This document shows, in pieces, positions 27,630 to 36,830 of a DNA stretch of 64,000 bases. A model generated the notes under the pieces. The model was not told the origin of the DNA, ran no database searches, and was given only the letters and a program-made list of their open reading frames with translations. The DNA is from Geomicrobium halophilum (GTDB lineage: Bacteria; Bacillota; Bacilli; Bacillales; Marinococcaceae). A program made the translations under genes and the position numbers. Position 1 is the stretch's first letter; each line of letters starts with the position of its first letter. The stretch covers positions 1,240,001 through 1,304,000 of the forward strand of contig NZ_JACHHJ010000001.1 in NCBI RefSeq assembly GCF_014207655.1, in the 5' to 3' direction.

Positions 27630-27860
27630 ATGTTCAAAAAGAACTTCCGTACGCTAAGACTTACACCTACGTTCCAGAGCGGAGAACTTGTCACTAAGAA
27701 AGTTAACCTTCACACGAGAAATAGTGTTTTATGCGAAAATATAGTTTTCACGCGTGTGTAGCGCAGGAAAATCGAAAACTAGAGCAGGGGTGTCACAGGA
27801 CGTGACGGAATTTAGTCTAAGGTCTTAGAATCCACTCCCGAAGGCTTCCCTTCGGATTTG
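27630..27860 (-). repeat. Intergenic repeat, diverged copy E between fliE and fliF
   Basis: The left end ATGTTCAAAAAGAAC matches the family. Further in, GAGCGGAGAACTTGTC, AGAAATAGTGTTTTATGCG and ATATAGTTTTCACGCGTGTG are recognisable counterparts of parts of copies A, B and D. The right end is not conserved; instead a small hairpin, CCGAAGG-CTTC-CCTTCGG (27838-27855), lies 9 bp before the fliE stop. It occupies the same 3'-of-gene site as the other copies. Membership is likely but the right boundary is uncertain. Confidence 0.5.
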
Positions 27861-27864
27861 ATTA

Positions 27865-28194
27865 TCACAACGTCATCCTCATCACTTTGTCATAAGCTTC
27901 CATCACTTTATCACGAACTTCGACAGTTGCCTGAAGGCCGATTCCCGCTTTTTCAGAAGAAATAATCACGTCATGGAGATTATCCACTTCCCCCGTTAGT
28001 AACTTTTGGGTCATCTCTTGAGATTCTTTTTGATACATATTTACGTTATCGAGTGCACTCTTAAAAATTTGACCGAAAGAGTGTTGAGCTTCTGCCCCAC
28101 TTACTGGATGTTTTTTATCGTCTGCCGCTCCAGATGAATGACTTGCCGCTGCTGTCGGTGGAATAGGCACTTGCATGTTTGTTGTGATTTCCAT
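27865..28194 (-). CDS. fliE: Flagellar hook-basal body protein FliE
   Basis: Links the MS ring to the rod and is the first exported substrate. The conserved C-terminal half, FGQIFKSALDNVNMYQKESQ (about residues 40-59) and LHDVIISSEKAGIGLQATVEVRDKVMEAYDKVMRM (about 73-107), identifies it. The start is one of four tandem codons (GTG ATG ATG ATG) just after GGAAGGAG; ATG 28194 gives the best spacing and a 109-residue protein. It is followed by a 260-bp gap with a repeat element before fliF, where most bacilli have tight spacing. Confidence 0.94.
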   Translation of the reverse strand: MEITTNMQVPIPPTAAASHSSGAADDKKHPVSGAEAQHSFGQIFKSALDNVNMYQKESQEMTQKLLTGEVDNLHDVIISSEKAGIGLQATVEVRDKVMEAYDKVMRMTL

Positions 28195-28212
28195 CATCAT
28201 CACTCCTTCCCT

Positions 28213-28674
28213 CTATGATCGCCCGATTTCCATTGTTTTCATCATCATCCCTTTATGGGCATCGAACACAGTAGCATTTGCTTCGTACGATCTCGTTGCC
28301 CCCATCACATCAACCATTTCTTTCAACGGATCGACATTTGGTAATTCGAGATAACCTTCTTCATCGGCATCAGGGTGTTCAGGTTGGTATGTGGTTTGAA
28401 AAGGCGTCCCGTCTTCAACAATACCGCTCACCTTGACACCAGCGGCTCCTTGTGAATCTTCCTGTTCCGCGCGTCGTAACTGGGAGGCAAAAGAATGTTG
28501 GTTTTCTTGAGGCGCCATTGTAACGATTCTCCGTCGATACGGTTCCCATTCTCCGTCCACCATTCGACCTCTCGTTGTTTCGACATTTGCCATATTGCTG
28601 GAAGCTGCATCCATTCGAAGACGCTGAGCGGTTAATGCAGAAGCTGTTGCGTTCATACCCTCAAATAACGACAT
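28213..28674 (-). CDS. flgC: Flagellar proximal rod protein FlgC
   Basis: Rod component of the basal body. N-terminal motif ASALTAQRLRMDAASSNMANVETTR near residues 11-35 and C-terminal helix NVDPLKEMVDVMGATRSYEANATVFDAHKGMMM near 117-149. The ATG at 28674 (MSLFEGMNA) follows GGAGGAACTG, so the six codons upstream are excluded. The protein has 153 residues. It lies one base from the flgB stop. Confidence 0.96.
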   Translation of the reverse strand: MSLFEGMNATASALTAQRLRMDAASSNMANVETTRGRMVDGEWEPYRRRIVTMAPQENQHSFASQLRRAEQEDSQGAAGVKVSGIVEDGTPFQTTYQPEHPDADEEGYLELPNVDPLKEMVDVMGATRSYEANATVFDAHKGMMMKTMEIGRS

Positions 28675-28675
28675 A

Positions 28676-29068
28676 TCAGTTCCTCCCTCCAAGAGCTGTC
28701 TTCAGACTGCTAAATTGCCCATTCATTCGATCAGTAAGGGCAGAATGATAGATCTGATTGTTTGCCATAGCTGCCATTTCTTTATCTATATCCACACTGT
28801 TTCCGTTGTGCTGATACATTCGTTCTGGGTTGATAGATGTATACGCACCTCGTGCTTTCTCTCCTCTGAATTCAATGTGCCGTCCATCTGTCTTGTGTGA
28901 AAGAAAATTTTGCTTAGCTTCTTCTAACGTATGTTGAAAATTTGTCTGTCGAGCTTTATAGTTCGGAGTATCTATATTGGCAATATTGTCTGCAATCGTT
29001 TTCTGCCGAAATGCGGCACCATCTAAACCATTTTGTAAATTTTGGATGGTTGATGAAAACAAAGTCAT
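28676..29068 (-). CDS. flgB: Flagellar proximal rod protein FlgB
   Basis: First gene of the fla operon; a rod component. N-terminal rod motif LDGAAFRQKTIADNIANIDTPNYKAR near residues 15-40 and C-terminal helix NSVDIDKEMAAMANNQIYHSALTDRM near 88-113. It has 130 residues. A typical sigma-A type promoter and a SigD-like box lie upstream (29151-29227), after the codY terminator. Confidence 0.96.
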   Translation of the reverse strand: MTLFSSTIQNLQNGLDGAAFRQKTIADNIANIDTPNYKARQTNFQHTLEEAKQNFLSHKTDGRHIEFRGEKARGAYTSINPERMYQHNGNSVDIDKEMAAMANNQIYHSALTDRMNGQFSSLKTALGGRN

Positions 29069-29150
29069 ATACTATTATCCTTTCGATTTAAATCTTTAGA
29101 CTTAGATATGACCATTTTATTACTTATGTAGGGTTCTATTGGTCCTCTTG

Positions 29151-29179
29151 ATTGTATAAAAAAGCTTGAATGATGTCTA
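29151..29179 (-). promoter_or_regulatory. Likely sigma-A promoter of the fla operon
   Basis: On the minus strand TAGACA is followed by 17 bp and TACAAT, each 5 of 6 with the sigma-A consensus, about 80 bases before flgB. It lies in the AT-rich gap after the codY terminator. Confidence 0.6.
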
Positions 29180-29199
29180 ATATATAATTAAAAAATTTT

Positions 29200-29227
29200 A
29201 TATCAGTAACATTTACCCATTAATTTA
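29200..29227 (-). promoter_or_regulatory. Possible SigD-type promoter upstream of flgB
   Basis: TAAA, 16 bp and ACTGATAT resemble the SigD consensus (TAAA, about 15 bp, GCCGATAT; 6 of 8 in the -10). If used, it would give the operon positive feedback through its last gene, sigD. Weak on its own, because the region is AT-rich. Confidence 0.3.
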
Positions 29228-29320
29228 ACTGAATCAACAACAAAAACAGTTGTTAATACCTAAATAAGATCAACATTTACTTACAACGTGCATAATATTC
29301 GGTTTATTTATAGTTGCCCC

Positions 29321-29352
29321 AACCAAAAAACCGCACCCGATGATGGGTGCGG
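29321..29352 (-). terminator. Intrinsic terminator of the xerC-hslVU-codY unit
   Basis: CCGCACCC pairs perfectly with GGGTGCGG around a 6-nt loop and is followed on the minus strand by TTTTTTGG. It separates codY from the fla operon. Confidence 0.9.
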
Positions 29353-29377
29353 CAGGAATGCAATCTCTTTATTCACT

Positions 29378-30157
29378 TTATTCGTCACGAAGGCGCTCTA
29401 ATTCGATTAGAAACTTGTTATTAAGCACTTTAATATACGTCCCCTTCATTCCCAGGGAACGAGATTCGATTACGCCTGCACTCTCAAGTTTACGTAGGGC
29501 ATTGACAATGACGGAGCGAGTAATTCCAACACGATCAGCAATTTTGCTAGCGACGAGCAGCCCTTCTTTGCCATCCAGCTCTTCAAAAATATGCTCAACG
29601 GCCTCTAACTCACTGTAAGAGAGAGAACTAATCGCCATTTGTACCACTGCTTTACTCCGTGCTTCTTCTTCGATTTCCTGTGCTTTTTCATGCAGAATTT
29701 CCATTCCCACTACTGTTGCACCATATTCAGCCAGTACGAGGTCATCATCGCTAAAAGATTCATTGAGGCGCGCCAAAATTAATGTACCTAAACGCTGGCC
29801 GCCGCCAATAATCGGCACGATCGTCGTCAAACCGGTACGGAATAGATCACGGTTCTCTACAGGAAATGCTGTGTACTCGCTATCGATATCCAAATTCGGT
29901 GACGTTTCATTCACATTGAATATTCCGGCTGTGTATTCTTCAGGGAATTGTCTCTCCTCGAGAATTCGATCAATTTTATCATGCTCAATTTCCTGTTGGA
30001 TAGAGTAACCGAGCAGTTTACCCCGACGGCTTACGACAAAAATATTTGCCGTTATGACATGGCTCAACGTTTCTGCCATATCCTTAAAATCAACATGCTG
30101 CCCTGTTGTTTTTTGCAACATATCATTAATTTGTCTCGACTTTGCTAATAGTTCCAT
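29378..30157 (-). CDS. codY: GTP-sensing global repressor CodY
   Basis: Represses hundreds of stationary-phase, amino-acid and motility genes when GTP and branched-chain amino acids are plentiful. N-terminal GAF domain (about residues 1-155, [17 protein letters not shown]) and C-terminal winged helix with the DNA-binding stretch [43 protein letters not shown] (about 203-245). It has 259 residues, the standard length. In B. subtilis it also represses the fla promoter that follows it. Confidence 0.98.
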   Translation of the reverse strand: MELLAKSRQINDMLQKTTGQHVDFKDMAETLSHVITANIFVVSRRGKLLGYSIQQEIEHDKIDRILEERQFPEEYTAGIFNVNETSPNLDIDSEYTAFPVENRDLFRTGLTTIVPIIGGGQRLGTLILARLNESFSDDDLVLAEYGATVVGMEILHEKAQEIEEEARSKAVVQMAISSLSYSELEAVEHIFEELDGKEGLLVASKIADRVGITRSVIVNALRKLESAGVIESRSLGMKGTYIKVLNNKFLIELERLRDE

Positions 30158-30182
30158 TTGTTGAAAATCCTCCTATTCGTAG

Positions 30183-31589
30183 TTACAAAATAAAGTGGCT
30201 GGTATCTTCATTCCCGGCAACGTCTGCGAGTTTTTCTTCCACATATGGAGCAGTGATTGTAATTTTCTCTAATGAAATATCAGAGGCTTCAAATGAAAGC
30301 TCTTCTAACAACCGTTCCAACAGTGTGTGTAAACGGCGCGCGCCAATGTTTTCAGTCTCGCGATTTACATGTTCAGCTAAAGCAGCCAACTTTTCAACAG
30401 CATCGTCAGAAAATTCTACGATTATACCTTCCGTTTCCAAAAGAGCTGCATATTGTTTAAGTAAAGCGTTATCTGGCTCCCGAAGAATTCTGATAAAGTC
30501 ATCCTTTGATAAATTCTCAAGTTCGACTCGAGTGGGAAAACGACCTTGAAGTTCAGGAATTAAGTCGGAAGGTCGTGACATATGGAAAGCACCGGCGGCT
30601 ACAAAAAGGATATGATCAGTGTTAACGGCTCCGTACTTGGTCGTTATAGTAGCTCCTTCCACAATGGGGAGAATATCACGTTGAACGCCTTCTCTGGAAA
30701 CATCCGCACTACTGCCCGATTGTTTTCCAGCTACCTTATCGATCTCATCGATAAAAATCATACCGAGTTGTTCAGTCTTATTGATTGCTTGTTGGCTGAC
30801 TTCTTCCATGTCCACCAGTTTTTGGGCTTCGTCTTCAATGAGAACGGCGCGCGCTTCTCTCACGGGCAGCTGACGCTCCTTCTTTTTCTTCGGCATCATA
30901 TTCCCGAGCATTTCCTGCATATTCATACCCATCTGATCCATACCTGAGCCTTGGAACATATCCGAAAAAGATGGGGCTTGCTCTTCGACCTCTACAGTTA
31001 CTAGGTGTTCTTCAAGTTCTCCTAGTTCAAGTTGATGCTTTATCCTTCTTCTTCGTTCTCGGTTACTCTCATGTTCTGCTTCATTGCCTTCATCAGGCTC
31101 AGGCTCTTCGCCTGATTGTGACTGGAAAATCATTTCAAAGGGATTTTTATATTGTTGGTTCTTCTTTTTGGAAGGGGCCAGTAGTTTAACAAGCCGTTCA
31201 TTGGCCTGCTTTTCCGCTTGAGGACGAACCTTTTCCATTTTCTCAGCTTTTACAATTCGCACCGCACTGTCAACAAGGTCACGCACCATCGATTCAACAT
31301 CGCGACCAACATAACCCACTTCTGTGAATTTTGTCGCTTCTACCTTCACAAATGGCGCCCCCATGAGTTTCGCTAAACGACGCGCAATTTCGGTTTTCCC
31401 TACACCTGTTGGGCCAATCATGAGAATATTCTTCGGAGTGATCTCATCTCGCATATTCTCGGGAACTTGACTGCGCCGATAACGATTACGAAGTGCAATT
31501 GCCACCGCACGTTTGGCTTCTGTTTGACCAACAATATATTGATCCAACCGATCAACAATTTGACGTGGTGTAAGATGGGTGTATTCCAA
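30183..31589 (-). CDS. hslU: HslU/ClpY ATPase subunit of the HslVU protease
   Basis: AAA+ unfoldase that feeds HslV. Walker [18 protein letters not shown] near residues 52-68; the I-domain, charged and less conserved, at about 110-235; Walker [14 protein letters not shown] near 270-282; and the C-terminal sensor-2 region [15 protein letters not shown] near 410-424. The protein ends in DTSHFIL, the type of tail that docks in HslV. The start is a TTG at 31589 after AAAGGTGATAAC. It has 468 residues. Confidence 0.97.
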   Translation of the reverse strand: MEYTHLTPRQIVDRLDQYIVGQTEAKRAVAIALRNRYRRSQVPENMRDEITPKNILMIGPTGVGKTEIARRLAKLMGAPFVKVEATKFTEVGYVGRDVESMVRDLVDSAVRIVKAEKMEKVRPQAEKQANERLVKLLAPSKKKNQQYKNPFEMIFQSQSGEEPEPDEGNEAEHESNRERRRRIKHQLELGELEEHLVTVEVEEQAPSFSDMFQGSGMDQMGMNMQEMLGNMMPKKKKERQLPVREARAVLIEDEAQKLVDMEEVSQQAINKTEQLGMIFIDEIDKVAGKQSGSSADVSREGVQRDILPIVEGATITTKYGAVNTDHILFVAAGAFHMSRPSDLIPELQGRFPTRVELENLSKDDFIRILREPDNALLKQYAALLETEGIIVEFSDDAVEKLAALAEHVNRETENIGARRLHTLLERLLEELSFEASDISLEKITITAPYVEEKLADVAGNEDTSHFIL

Positions 31590-31623
31590 CAGTTATCACC
31601 TTTCATATCCCTTTTTAGGAAAG

Positions 31624-32163
31624 TTACATTTCTTCAATCACCCGCTGGCCATTGGTGTATACACAGATTTCACCAGCTGTTTTTAACGCTTCTTCAGCAA
31701 TTTCACGTGCGCCTAAATCAGAATGTCTAACGAGCGCCCGACCAGCTGCCAATGCATAAAAACCTCCTGATCCAATCGCTAGCACCCCGTCATCAGGCTC
31801 AATGACTTCGCCAGTACCTGCGATTAGCAAGAGCTGCTTGTCATCCATAACCAATAACATCGCCTCTAATCTGCGCAGCACTTTGTCACTTCGCCATTCT
31901 TTAGCCAATTCAACAGCTGCTCGCTGCATTTGTCCCCCATATTCTTGCAACTTTCCTTCAAACATTTCAAACAGGGTGAACGCATCGGCAACCGAGCCTG
32001 CAAAACCTGCAACAACTTTACCGTTATAGATTTTACGTATTTTCTTTGCGTTATGTTTCATAACTGCTGCTTGGCCAAAGGTTACCTGACCGTCGCCGGC
32101 CATCGCACCCTTGCCTTTATGACGAATAGCAAAAATCGTTGTTGCGTGAAATGAATTTTCCAA
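31624..32163 (-). CDS. hslV: HslV/ClpQ (CodW) protease subunit
   Basis: Proteasome-like peptidase of the HslVU complex. Family landmarks [24 protein letters not shown] at residues 7-30, then [24 protein letters not shown] near 42-65 and the [14 protein letters not shown] block near 132-145. The start codon is TTG at 32163 after AAAGGAGGAGG, giving an N-terminal MENSFHATT. As in B. subtilis CodW, a serine lies near the N-terminus, upstream of the Thr that is catalytic in other HslV proteins. 179 residues. Confidence 0.95.
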   Translation of the reverse strand: MENSFHATTIFAIRHKGKGAMAGDGQVTFGQAAVMKHNAKKIRKIYNGKVVAGFAGSVADAFTLFEMFEGKLQEYGGQMQRAAVELAKEWRSDKVLRRLEAMLLVMDDKQLLLIAGTGEVIEPDDGVLAIGSGGFYALAAGRALVRHSDLGAREIAEEALKTAGEICVYTNGQRVIEEM

Positions 32164-32177
32164 AATTCCTCCTCCTT

Positions 32178-33083
32178 TCAGGCACGAGGATGGGCTCCTT
32201 TATAAATCGTTCGCAGACGCTCTGTCGTTACATGTGTATAGCGCTGTGTCGTCGATAAATGCTCATGACCGAGCAGCTCCTGAACTGCACGTAGATCGGC
32301 ACCTTCATTCAACAGATGTGTGGCGAATGTATGCCGTAAGCTGTGAGGAGAAATCTGCAGCGTATGTGAAGCTTCACGTACACGTTTATGTAATACGTGT
32401 CGCAATCCACGGTCGGTTAATCTTCCTCCTCTGAAATTCAAGAAAAGAGCAGAGGTATCATTCCCGCCACGCTTCGCCAGTTTACTTCTCCCGTCTTCCA
32501 AATATCTTTCTAAGGCCGCCAACGCGTATGTGCCAATCGGAACATAGCGTTCTTTTTCACCTTTACCGATAACATGAACCGTCTCTGTACTGAAGTCAAG
32601 ATCATCACAAAGCAAAGCGCAGGACTCAGCAGCACGAATTCCTGTCGCATAAAGCAATTCGAAAAGTGCCAGATCACGCTGCTGAAGCGGATCGTCCCCT
32701 TCACATACATGTAAAAGTGCCTGTAATTCATTCGTATAAAGAAAACGAGGCAATCGGTTAGGCTGAGTCGGAAAATGGGTGAAGGTCATGGGGCTTTCCA
32801 AAACTAAGGATTCCCTCTTTAAGAAGCGATAAAACGTTCGAATAATGGAAAGGTCTCTCGCAATGCTTGTTCTTGCCATTCCTTTTTCATGCAAATGAGT
32901 GATGTATATTCGTATATGCCTATGAGTAGCATCTAAAGGCCCTATCCGTAATTTTTCTTGTAAAAAATGTTTCCAGGCTTCTAATTGACGTTTATAAGCA
33001 ATCATCGTATGTTCAGAAACATTTTTTTCCACTCGTAGGTACTGAAAAAAAGCTAGATAAGAATCTTGCGCAGCAGAAGACAT
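32178..33083 (-). CDS. xerC: Tyrosine site-specific recombinase XerC (CodV)
   Basis: Chromosome-dimer resolution recombinase that acts with XerD at dif. N-terminal SAM-like core-binding domain (about residues 5-90); catalytic domain with the first Arg in ATGIRAAE near 147-154, HSLRH near 245-249, the His in LLGHEH near 269-274 and the nucleophilic Tyr in TQRYTHV near 278-284. It has 301 residues. It is the first gene of the xerC-hslV-hslU-codY unit; trmFO, usually upstream, is missing. Confidence 0.96.
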   Translation of the reverse strand: MSSAAQDSYLAFFQYLRVEKNVSEHTMIAYKRQLEAWKHFLQEKLRIGPLDATHRHIRIYITHLHEKGMARTSIARDLSIIRTFYRFLKRESLVLESPMTFTHFPTQPNRLPRFLYTNELQALLHVCEGDDPLQQRDLALFELLYATGIRAAESCALLCDDLDFSTETVHVIGKGEKERYVPIGTYALAALERYLEDGRSKLAKRGGNDTSALFLNFRGGRLTDRGLRHVLHKRVREASHTLQISPHSLRHTFATHLLNEGADLRAVQELLGHEHLSTTQRYTHVTTERLRTIYKGAHPRA

Positions 33084-33339
33084 AATTATTCACCTCGATA
33101 AGCGAATAAAGTTTAACACATTTGCAGACCCTGAAGCAACCTTTGTTCATAAAATTCTGAATCGATTTCAAGTCATCTTTCCCTTAGCTTTCTTTCAGTG
33201 GATTCTCTGACCCAAACGACAACCCCTTGAAGATTGTACAAATCCATGGATTTGGTTGCAACTCTTACGCCTTCATTGGTGTGACCGAATTTCAACGATA
33301 TTGTGAAGAGGGGTCAAAATCTCAGCCATTAAGTAACAA
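33084..33339 (-). other. Spacer where trmFO would be expected; no intact gene
   Basis: In B. subtilis trmFO lies between topA and xerC. Here only about 250 bp remain. The best minus-strand frame, 33173-33313, has 46 codons without a stop and no recognisable motif (it includes MDLYNLQGVVVWV); no FAD-binding GGGxAG-type sequence of TrmFO is seen. Confidence 0.5.
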
Positions 33340-33370
33340 AGGATAAGGAAACCCCTTTATGAGGTTTCCT
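33340..33370 (-). terminator. Intrinsic terminator after topA
   Basis: On the minus strand GGAAACC pairs with GGTTTCC around a 9-nt loop, followed by TTATCCTTTG. It lies 16 bases after the topA stop and separates topA from xerC. Confidence 0.7.
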
Positions 33371-33385
33371 ATTCTTTGAAAGGCT

Positions 33386-35458
33386 TTAATTAGGATCTTC
33401 ACGATAATCACAAGTGGAACACTGCACCCGTACTTCCTTCTTGGTCTTTTTCTCTACGAGAAGACTCTGACATTTAGGGCAAGGACGTGCAATTGGTTTA
33501 TCCCAAGAGACAAATTCACATTCCGGGTAGCCATCGCAACCGTAAAACGTACGCTGTTTTTTACTTTTTCTTTCCACAATATTCCCTTCATGACAGCGTG
33601 GGCATTTCACCCCAATCGGCTTTACGATTGCTTTGGTATTACGGCACTCCGGAAAATTGGAACAAGCCATGAATTTTCCGTACCTTCCCATCTTGTACAC
33701 CATTGGATTACCACATTTCTCGCAATCCTCACCAGCGGGTTCGTCTCTAATTTCGACTTCTTCCATTTCCTGCTCCGCAACATGGAGGCGTTTTTCAAAA
33801 TCTTGATAGAAGTTATCGATGATCGCAATCCAATTTTCTTTGCCTTCCTCCACATCATCAAGTTCCGTTTCCATCTGAGCTGTGAACTTCACGTTCAAAA
33901 TTTCCGGAAAGAATTCAACAATTAAGTTTAACACAATCTCCCCGAGTTCTGTCGGTACGAAACGCCGATCTTGAAGTGCTACATAACCCCTGCGCTGGAT
34001 GGTATCGAGCGTGGGGGCGTAAGTAGAAGGACGGCCTATACCGAGTTCTTCCATGGTTCGCACAAGACGCGCTTCGGTGTACCTTGGAGGGGGCTGTGTA
34101 AAGTGTTGTGTTGGTTCCAACTTTTCTTTTTTAGCCGTTTCTCCTTCGACTAGTGCCGGAAGAAGCTTTTGGTCTTCTTTTTTGTTGTCATCATTACCCT
34201 CGACATACACTTTCATAAAACCTTGAAACTTCACCTTAGATCCGGTAGCTCTAAAAATCATTCCCCCATTTTCAAGGTCAACCGACATCGTATCCATGAC
34301 GGCGGGAGCCATGCGGCTCGCCAACATCCGTTCCCAAATCAGACGGTATAAGCGTAATTGATCACGTGATAAATTTTCTTTAATCGACTTAGGCGAGCGG
34401 GGAATGACAGTAGGACGGATCGCCTCATGAGCGTCTTGTGCACTCTCATTTTGACTGTTCGGCTTCTTGTCTTTTCCGACGTAATCTTTGCCATATGTTT
34501 CTTCGATGTAAGTTCTGGCTTCCGCTTTCGCAGTATCTGAAATTCTCGTGGAATCTGTACGCATATACGTAATTAAACCTACAGTGCCTTCTTTGCCAAG
34601 GTCAACACCTTCGTATAATTGCTGGGCAACCATCATCGTTTTTTTGGCACGGAAATTAAGCTTACGTGCCGCTTCCTGCTGAATAGAAGATGTAGTGAAC
34701 GGTTGTACTGGGTTACGGCGGCGTTCTTTTTTGCTGACCGATTGAATATTAAAATCATCACTTTTAATATTCCCGAGAACCTCATCCACGTCTTCTTTCG
34801 TTTTCAGCGAATGTTTTTTATTTCCTTTTCCGTAATACTGGGCTTCAAACGATTCTTTTCCGTACGAAAATTCTGCTTTAATATTCCAATACTCTTCTGG
34901 TTCAAATTGCTGAATTTCTTTCTCCCGATCGTTAATCATTTTTACAGCAATAGATTGGACACGACCAGCACTAAGTCCCTTTTTAACTTTTTTCCAAAGC
35001 AAAGGACTAATGTTGTAGCCTACAAGGCGGTCGAGAATCCGACGTGCCTGTTGGGCATCAACCAAGTCTGTGTTGATCGCACGTGGATGTTTGAATGCTT
35101 CTTTGATCGCGGGCTTCGTAATCTCATTAAATACGACACGACATGGAGAGTCTGCATCAATGTCCAAGCTAAATGCTAAATGCCAGGCAATGGCTTCACC
35201 TTCTCGGTCAGGGTCAGCAGCAAGATAGACTTTCTTTACTTTCTTGGCTGCTTGTTTTAATTCTTTTAAAACTGGACCTTTTCCGCGAATGGTTATATAT
35301 TTTGGATCATAATCCTGATCAACGTTCACACCCATTTGTGATTTTGGCAAATCACGGACATGTCCCATAGATGCTTTCACCATATACTTTTTTCCTAAAT
35401 ATTTTCCTATGGTTTTCGCTTTAGCGGGAGATTCAACGATTACAAGGTAATCTGCCAT
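33386..35458 (-). CDS. topA: DNA topoisomerase I
   Basis: Type IA topoisomerase that relaxes negative supercoils. TOPRIM core [20 protein letters not shown] at residues 3-22 and [16 protein letters not shown] near 78-93; active-site Tyr in [12 protein letters not shown] near 296-307. Three four-cysteine zinc ribbons at about 575-685 (CEKCGNP, CPRCHEG, CPKCQSL and partners). It has 690 residues, the usual length. It lies directly downstream of dprA, separated by a gap with repeat remnants. Confidence 0.97.
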   Translation of the reverse strand: MADYLVIVESPAKAKTIGKYLGKKYMVKASMGHVRDLPKSQMGVNVDQDYDPKYITIRGKGPVLKELKQAAKKVKKVYLAADPDREGEAIAWHLAFSLDIDADSPCRVVFNEITKPAIKEAFKHPRAINTDLVDAQQARRILDRLVGYNISPLLWKKVKKGLSAGRVQSIAVKMINDREKEIQQFEPEEYWNIKAEFSYGKESFEAQYYGKGNKKHSLKTKEDVDEVLGNIKSDDFNIQSVSKKERRRNPVQPFTTSSIQQEAARKLNFRAKKTMMVAQQLYEGVDLGKEGTVGLITYMRTDSTRISDTAKAEARTYIEETYGKDYVGKDKKPNSQNESAQDAHEAIRPTVIPRSPKSIKENLSRDQLRLYRLIWERMLASRMAPAVMDTMSVDLENGGMIFRATGSKVKFQGFMKVYVEGNDDNKKEDQKLLPALVEGETAKKEKLEPTQHFTQPPPRYTEARLVRTMEELGIGRPSTYAPTLDTIQRRGYVALQDRRFVPTELGEIVLNLIVEFFPEILNVKFTAQMETELDDVEEGKENWIAIIDNFYQDFEKRLHVAEQEMEEVEIRDEPAGEDCEKCGNPMVYKMGRYGKFMACSNFPECRNTKAIVKPIGVKCPRCHEGNIVERKSKKQRTFYGCDGYPECEFVSWDKPIARPCPKCQSLLVEKKTKKEVRVQCSTCDYREDPN

Positions 35459-35483
35459 CTCTAGAGTTTCCTCCCCCTTGTTA

Positions 35484-35532
35484 AGGTTGTTTCAAAAGTC
35501 CGAAAGAAAGCTTCGGTTCCTTTTGAACTCGT
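35484..35532 (+). repeat. Very short repeat derivative F, reversed orientation
   Basis: About 49 bp: AGGTTGTTTCAAAAGTCCG on the left (the complement of the right end of copy A), then GGTTCCTTTTGAACTCGTAC on the right (the complement of its left end), with 10 bases between. It lies upstream of topA in the orientation opposite to the other copies. It keeps little more than the two ends. Confidence 0.45.
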
Positions 35533-35651
35533 ACGTAATGTAATTTAAAACCTTCCCTATTATTAAACAACATTTTGCAGTTTGTCAAACGACCATGCTT
35601 TTTCAAGGGAAAGTATATGACAGGGCAGGGATATCCATGACCTTGTCAATT

Positions 35652-35834
35652 GTGTACAAAAAGGCCAAGTTGGATTTCGCTTCCTCAGACACTGTAGGGA
35701 CTCGAGTCTAGAAAGGGGGATCCTTCGTGCAGCGGAGTGTAAGACGAGTAGCTCCTTTAGCCACTTCTCATTCGAAGAAAAAAAGTTTTTCTATTGTGTG
35801 GGATTTTTTCGGGATTGTTAAGAATTTTGGGAAG
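35652..35834 (-). repeat. Diverged repeat copy G after dprA
   Basis: It starts GTGTACAAAAAGGCC. GTAAGACGAG, CGAAGAAAAAAAGTTTTTC and GATTTTTTCGGGATTGTTAAG match landmarks of copies A and B (GTAAGACGACG, CGAAAAAG, CCCGGACTTTTTGAAC). It ends against the dprA stop codon, the same site preference as A and D. Identity is low, so the call rests on ordered landmarks and position. Confidence 0.45.
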
Positions 35835-36689
35835 TTATAGATCTGAAGGGCGCAGGACCATTGAAGCGCCTTGTTCGATTAAACGATTGGTCCCTACGGA
35901 TGTTTTGCTATAAATAGGTCCCGGGAGTGCACAAACATCCCGTCCCTGTTCTAATGCCTGATCTACAGTGATGAGCGTTCCAGAACGTTCACCAGCTTCA
36001 ACGACGAACAAACGCTCACCAAGGGCACTAATGATTCGATTACGTTCCGGAAAATGCCATTTTTGGGGACGAGTATAAGGAGGATATTCGGATAGAAGGA
36101 GATGATCTTTAGCAATGTGTGAGGCGAGAGATTGATTTTCACGTGGATAAATATGATGAAATCCACCGGCAATAACGGCGATAGTTTTACCTTTAGCAAT
36201 AATAGCGCGCTTATGAGCGATCGTATCAATTCCTTTTGCTAAACCACTCACGATGACTCGACCTGATTGAACGACAGGGGATAGAAGTTCTTCAACTGCT
36301 CGTATACCATATCTGCTCGGTTCACGCGTTCCGACAACCGCTAATGTGTCTTGATTGCATAAAGCAATGTTCCCTTTACAATAAATGATCCATGGTGGAT
36401 CTAGCATTTGTTTTAAGCGCCTAGGGTACGAAGGGTCATCGATCGTTAAAGGGGTAACCCCTTCTAATTCCATTTTTTGTTCTTCTTCTACAATAGATGA
36501 CGTCTTCCAATAAGAAGACCAACGGTTTGCAGTTTTGGGATGACACCCAGTGACTTGTACTAATTTTTCTGGAGAATAAGTGAGAGTTGAATAGAGACGA
36601 GGTTGATCAGTATGAAGGCGATGAAGAGCCCTCCAAGTCATGCCAGGGGCGAATTGAGCGTGGATTAAACGTTGTCTGTACGTAACCAT
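35835..36689 (-). CDS. dprA: DNA processing protein DprA/Smf
   Basis: Loads RecA on incoming single-stranded DNA during natural transformation. Rossmann-type core: LAVVGTREPSRYGIRAVEEL near residues 115-134, GLAKGIDTIAHKRAI near 147-161, VIAGGFHHIYPRENQSLA near 170-187 and RNRIISALGERLFVVEAGERSGTLIT near 214-239. A short N-terminal helical domain precedes it. 284 residues, the B. subtilis-like short form without a large C-terminal domain. The start has AAGGAAGTAAGC. Confidence 0.95.
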   Translation of the reverse strand: MVTYRQRLIHAQFAPGMTWRALHRLHTDQPRLYSTLTYSPEKLVQVTGCHPKTANRWSSYWKTSSIVEEEQKMELEGVTPLTIDDPSYPRRLKQMLDPPWIIYCKGNIALCNQDTLAVVGTREPSRYGIRAVEELLSPVVQSGRVIVSGLAKGIDTIAHKRAIIAKGKTIAVIAGGFHHIYPRENQSLASHIAKDHLLLSEYPPYTRPQKWHFPERNRIISALGERLFVVEAGERSGTLITVDQALEQGRDVCALPGPIYSKTSVGTNRLIEQGASMVLRPSDL

Positions 36690-36784
36690 GCTTACTTCCT
36701 TTCTATACTGTTGTACGTAATTACCTTAAGTTTGTGTAAAACTGCCTTTAATAAAAATTTTCTGTATTCTATACGATCAATCAT

Positions 36785-36821
36785 ACGACGAACGATCAAC
36801 GCTCAGCGGATCGTTCGTCGT
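36785..36821 (-). terminator. Long hairpin after sucD
   Basis: A perfect 13-bp inverted repeat (ACGACGAACGATC with GATCGTTCGTCGT) around an 11-nt loop, 10 bases after the sucD stop. There is no T-run behind it, so termination is uncertain; it may protect the mRNA 3' end. Confidence 0.45.
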
Positions 36822-36830
36822 GGATAACAG

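Noticed and set aside
33173-33313. 46-codon minus-strand frame between topA and xerC
   Set aside because: No start codon with a binding site and no resemblance to TrmFO; likely chance.
36785-36821. Hairpin after sucD as a repeat of the main family
   Set aside because: Its arms (ACGACGAACGATC) do not match GTTCAAAAA ends; treated as a separate terminator-like hairpin.
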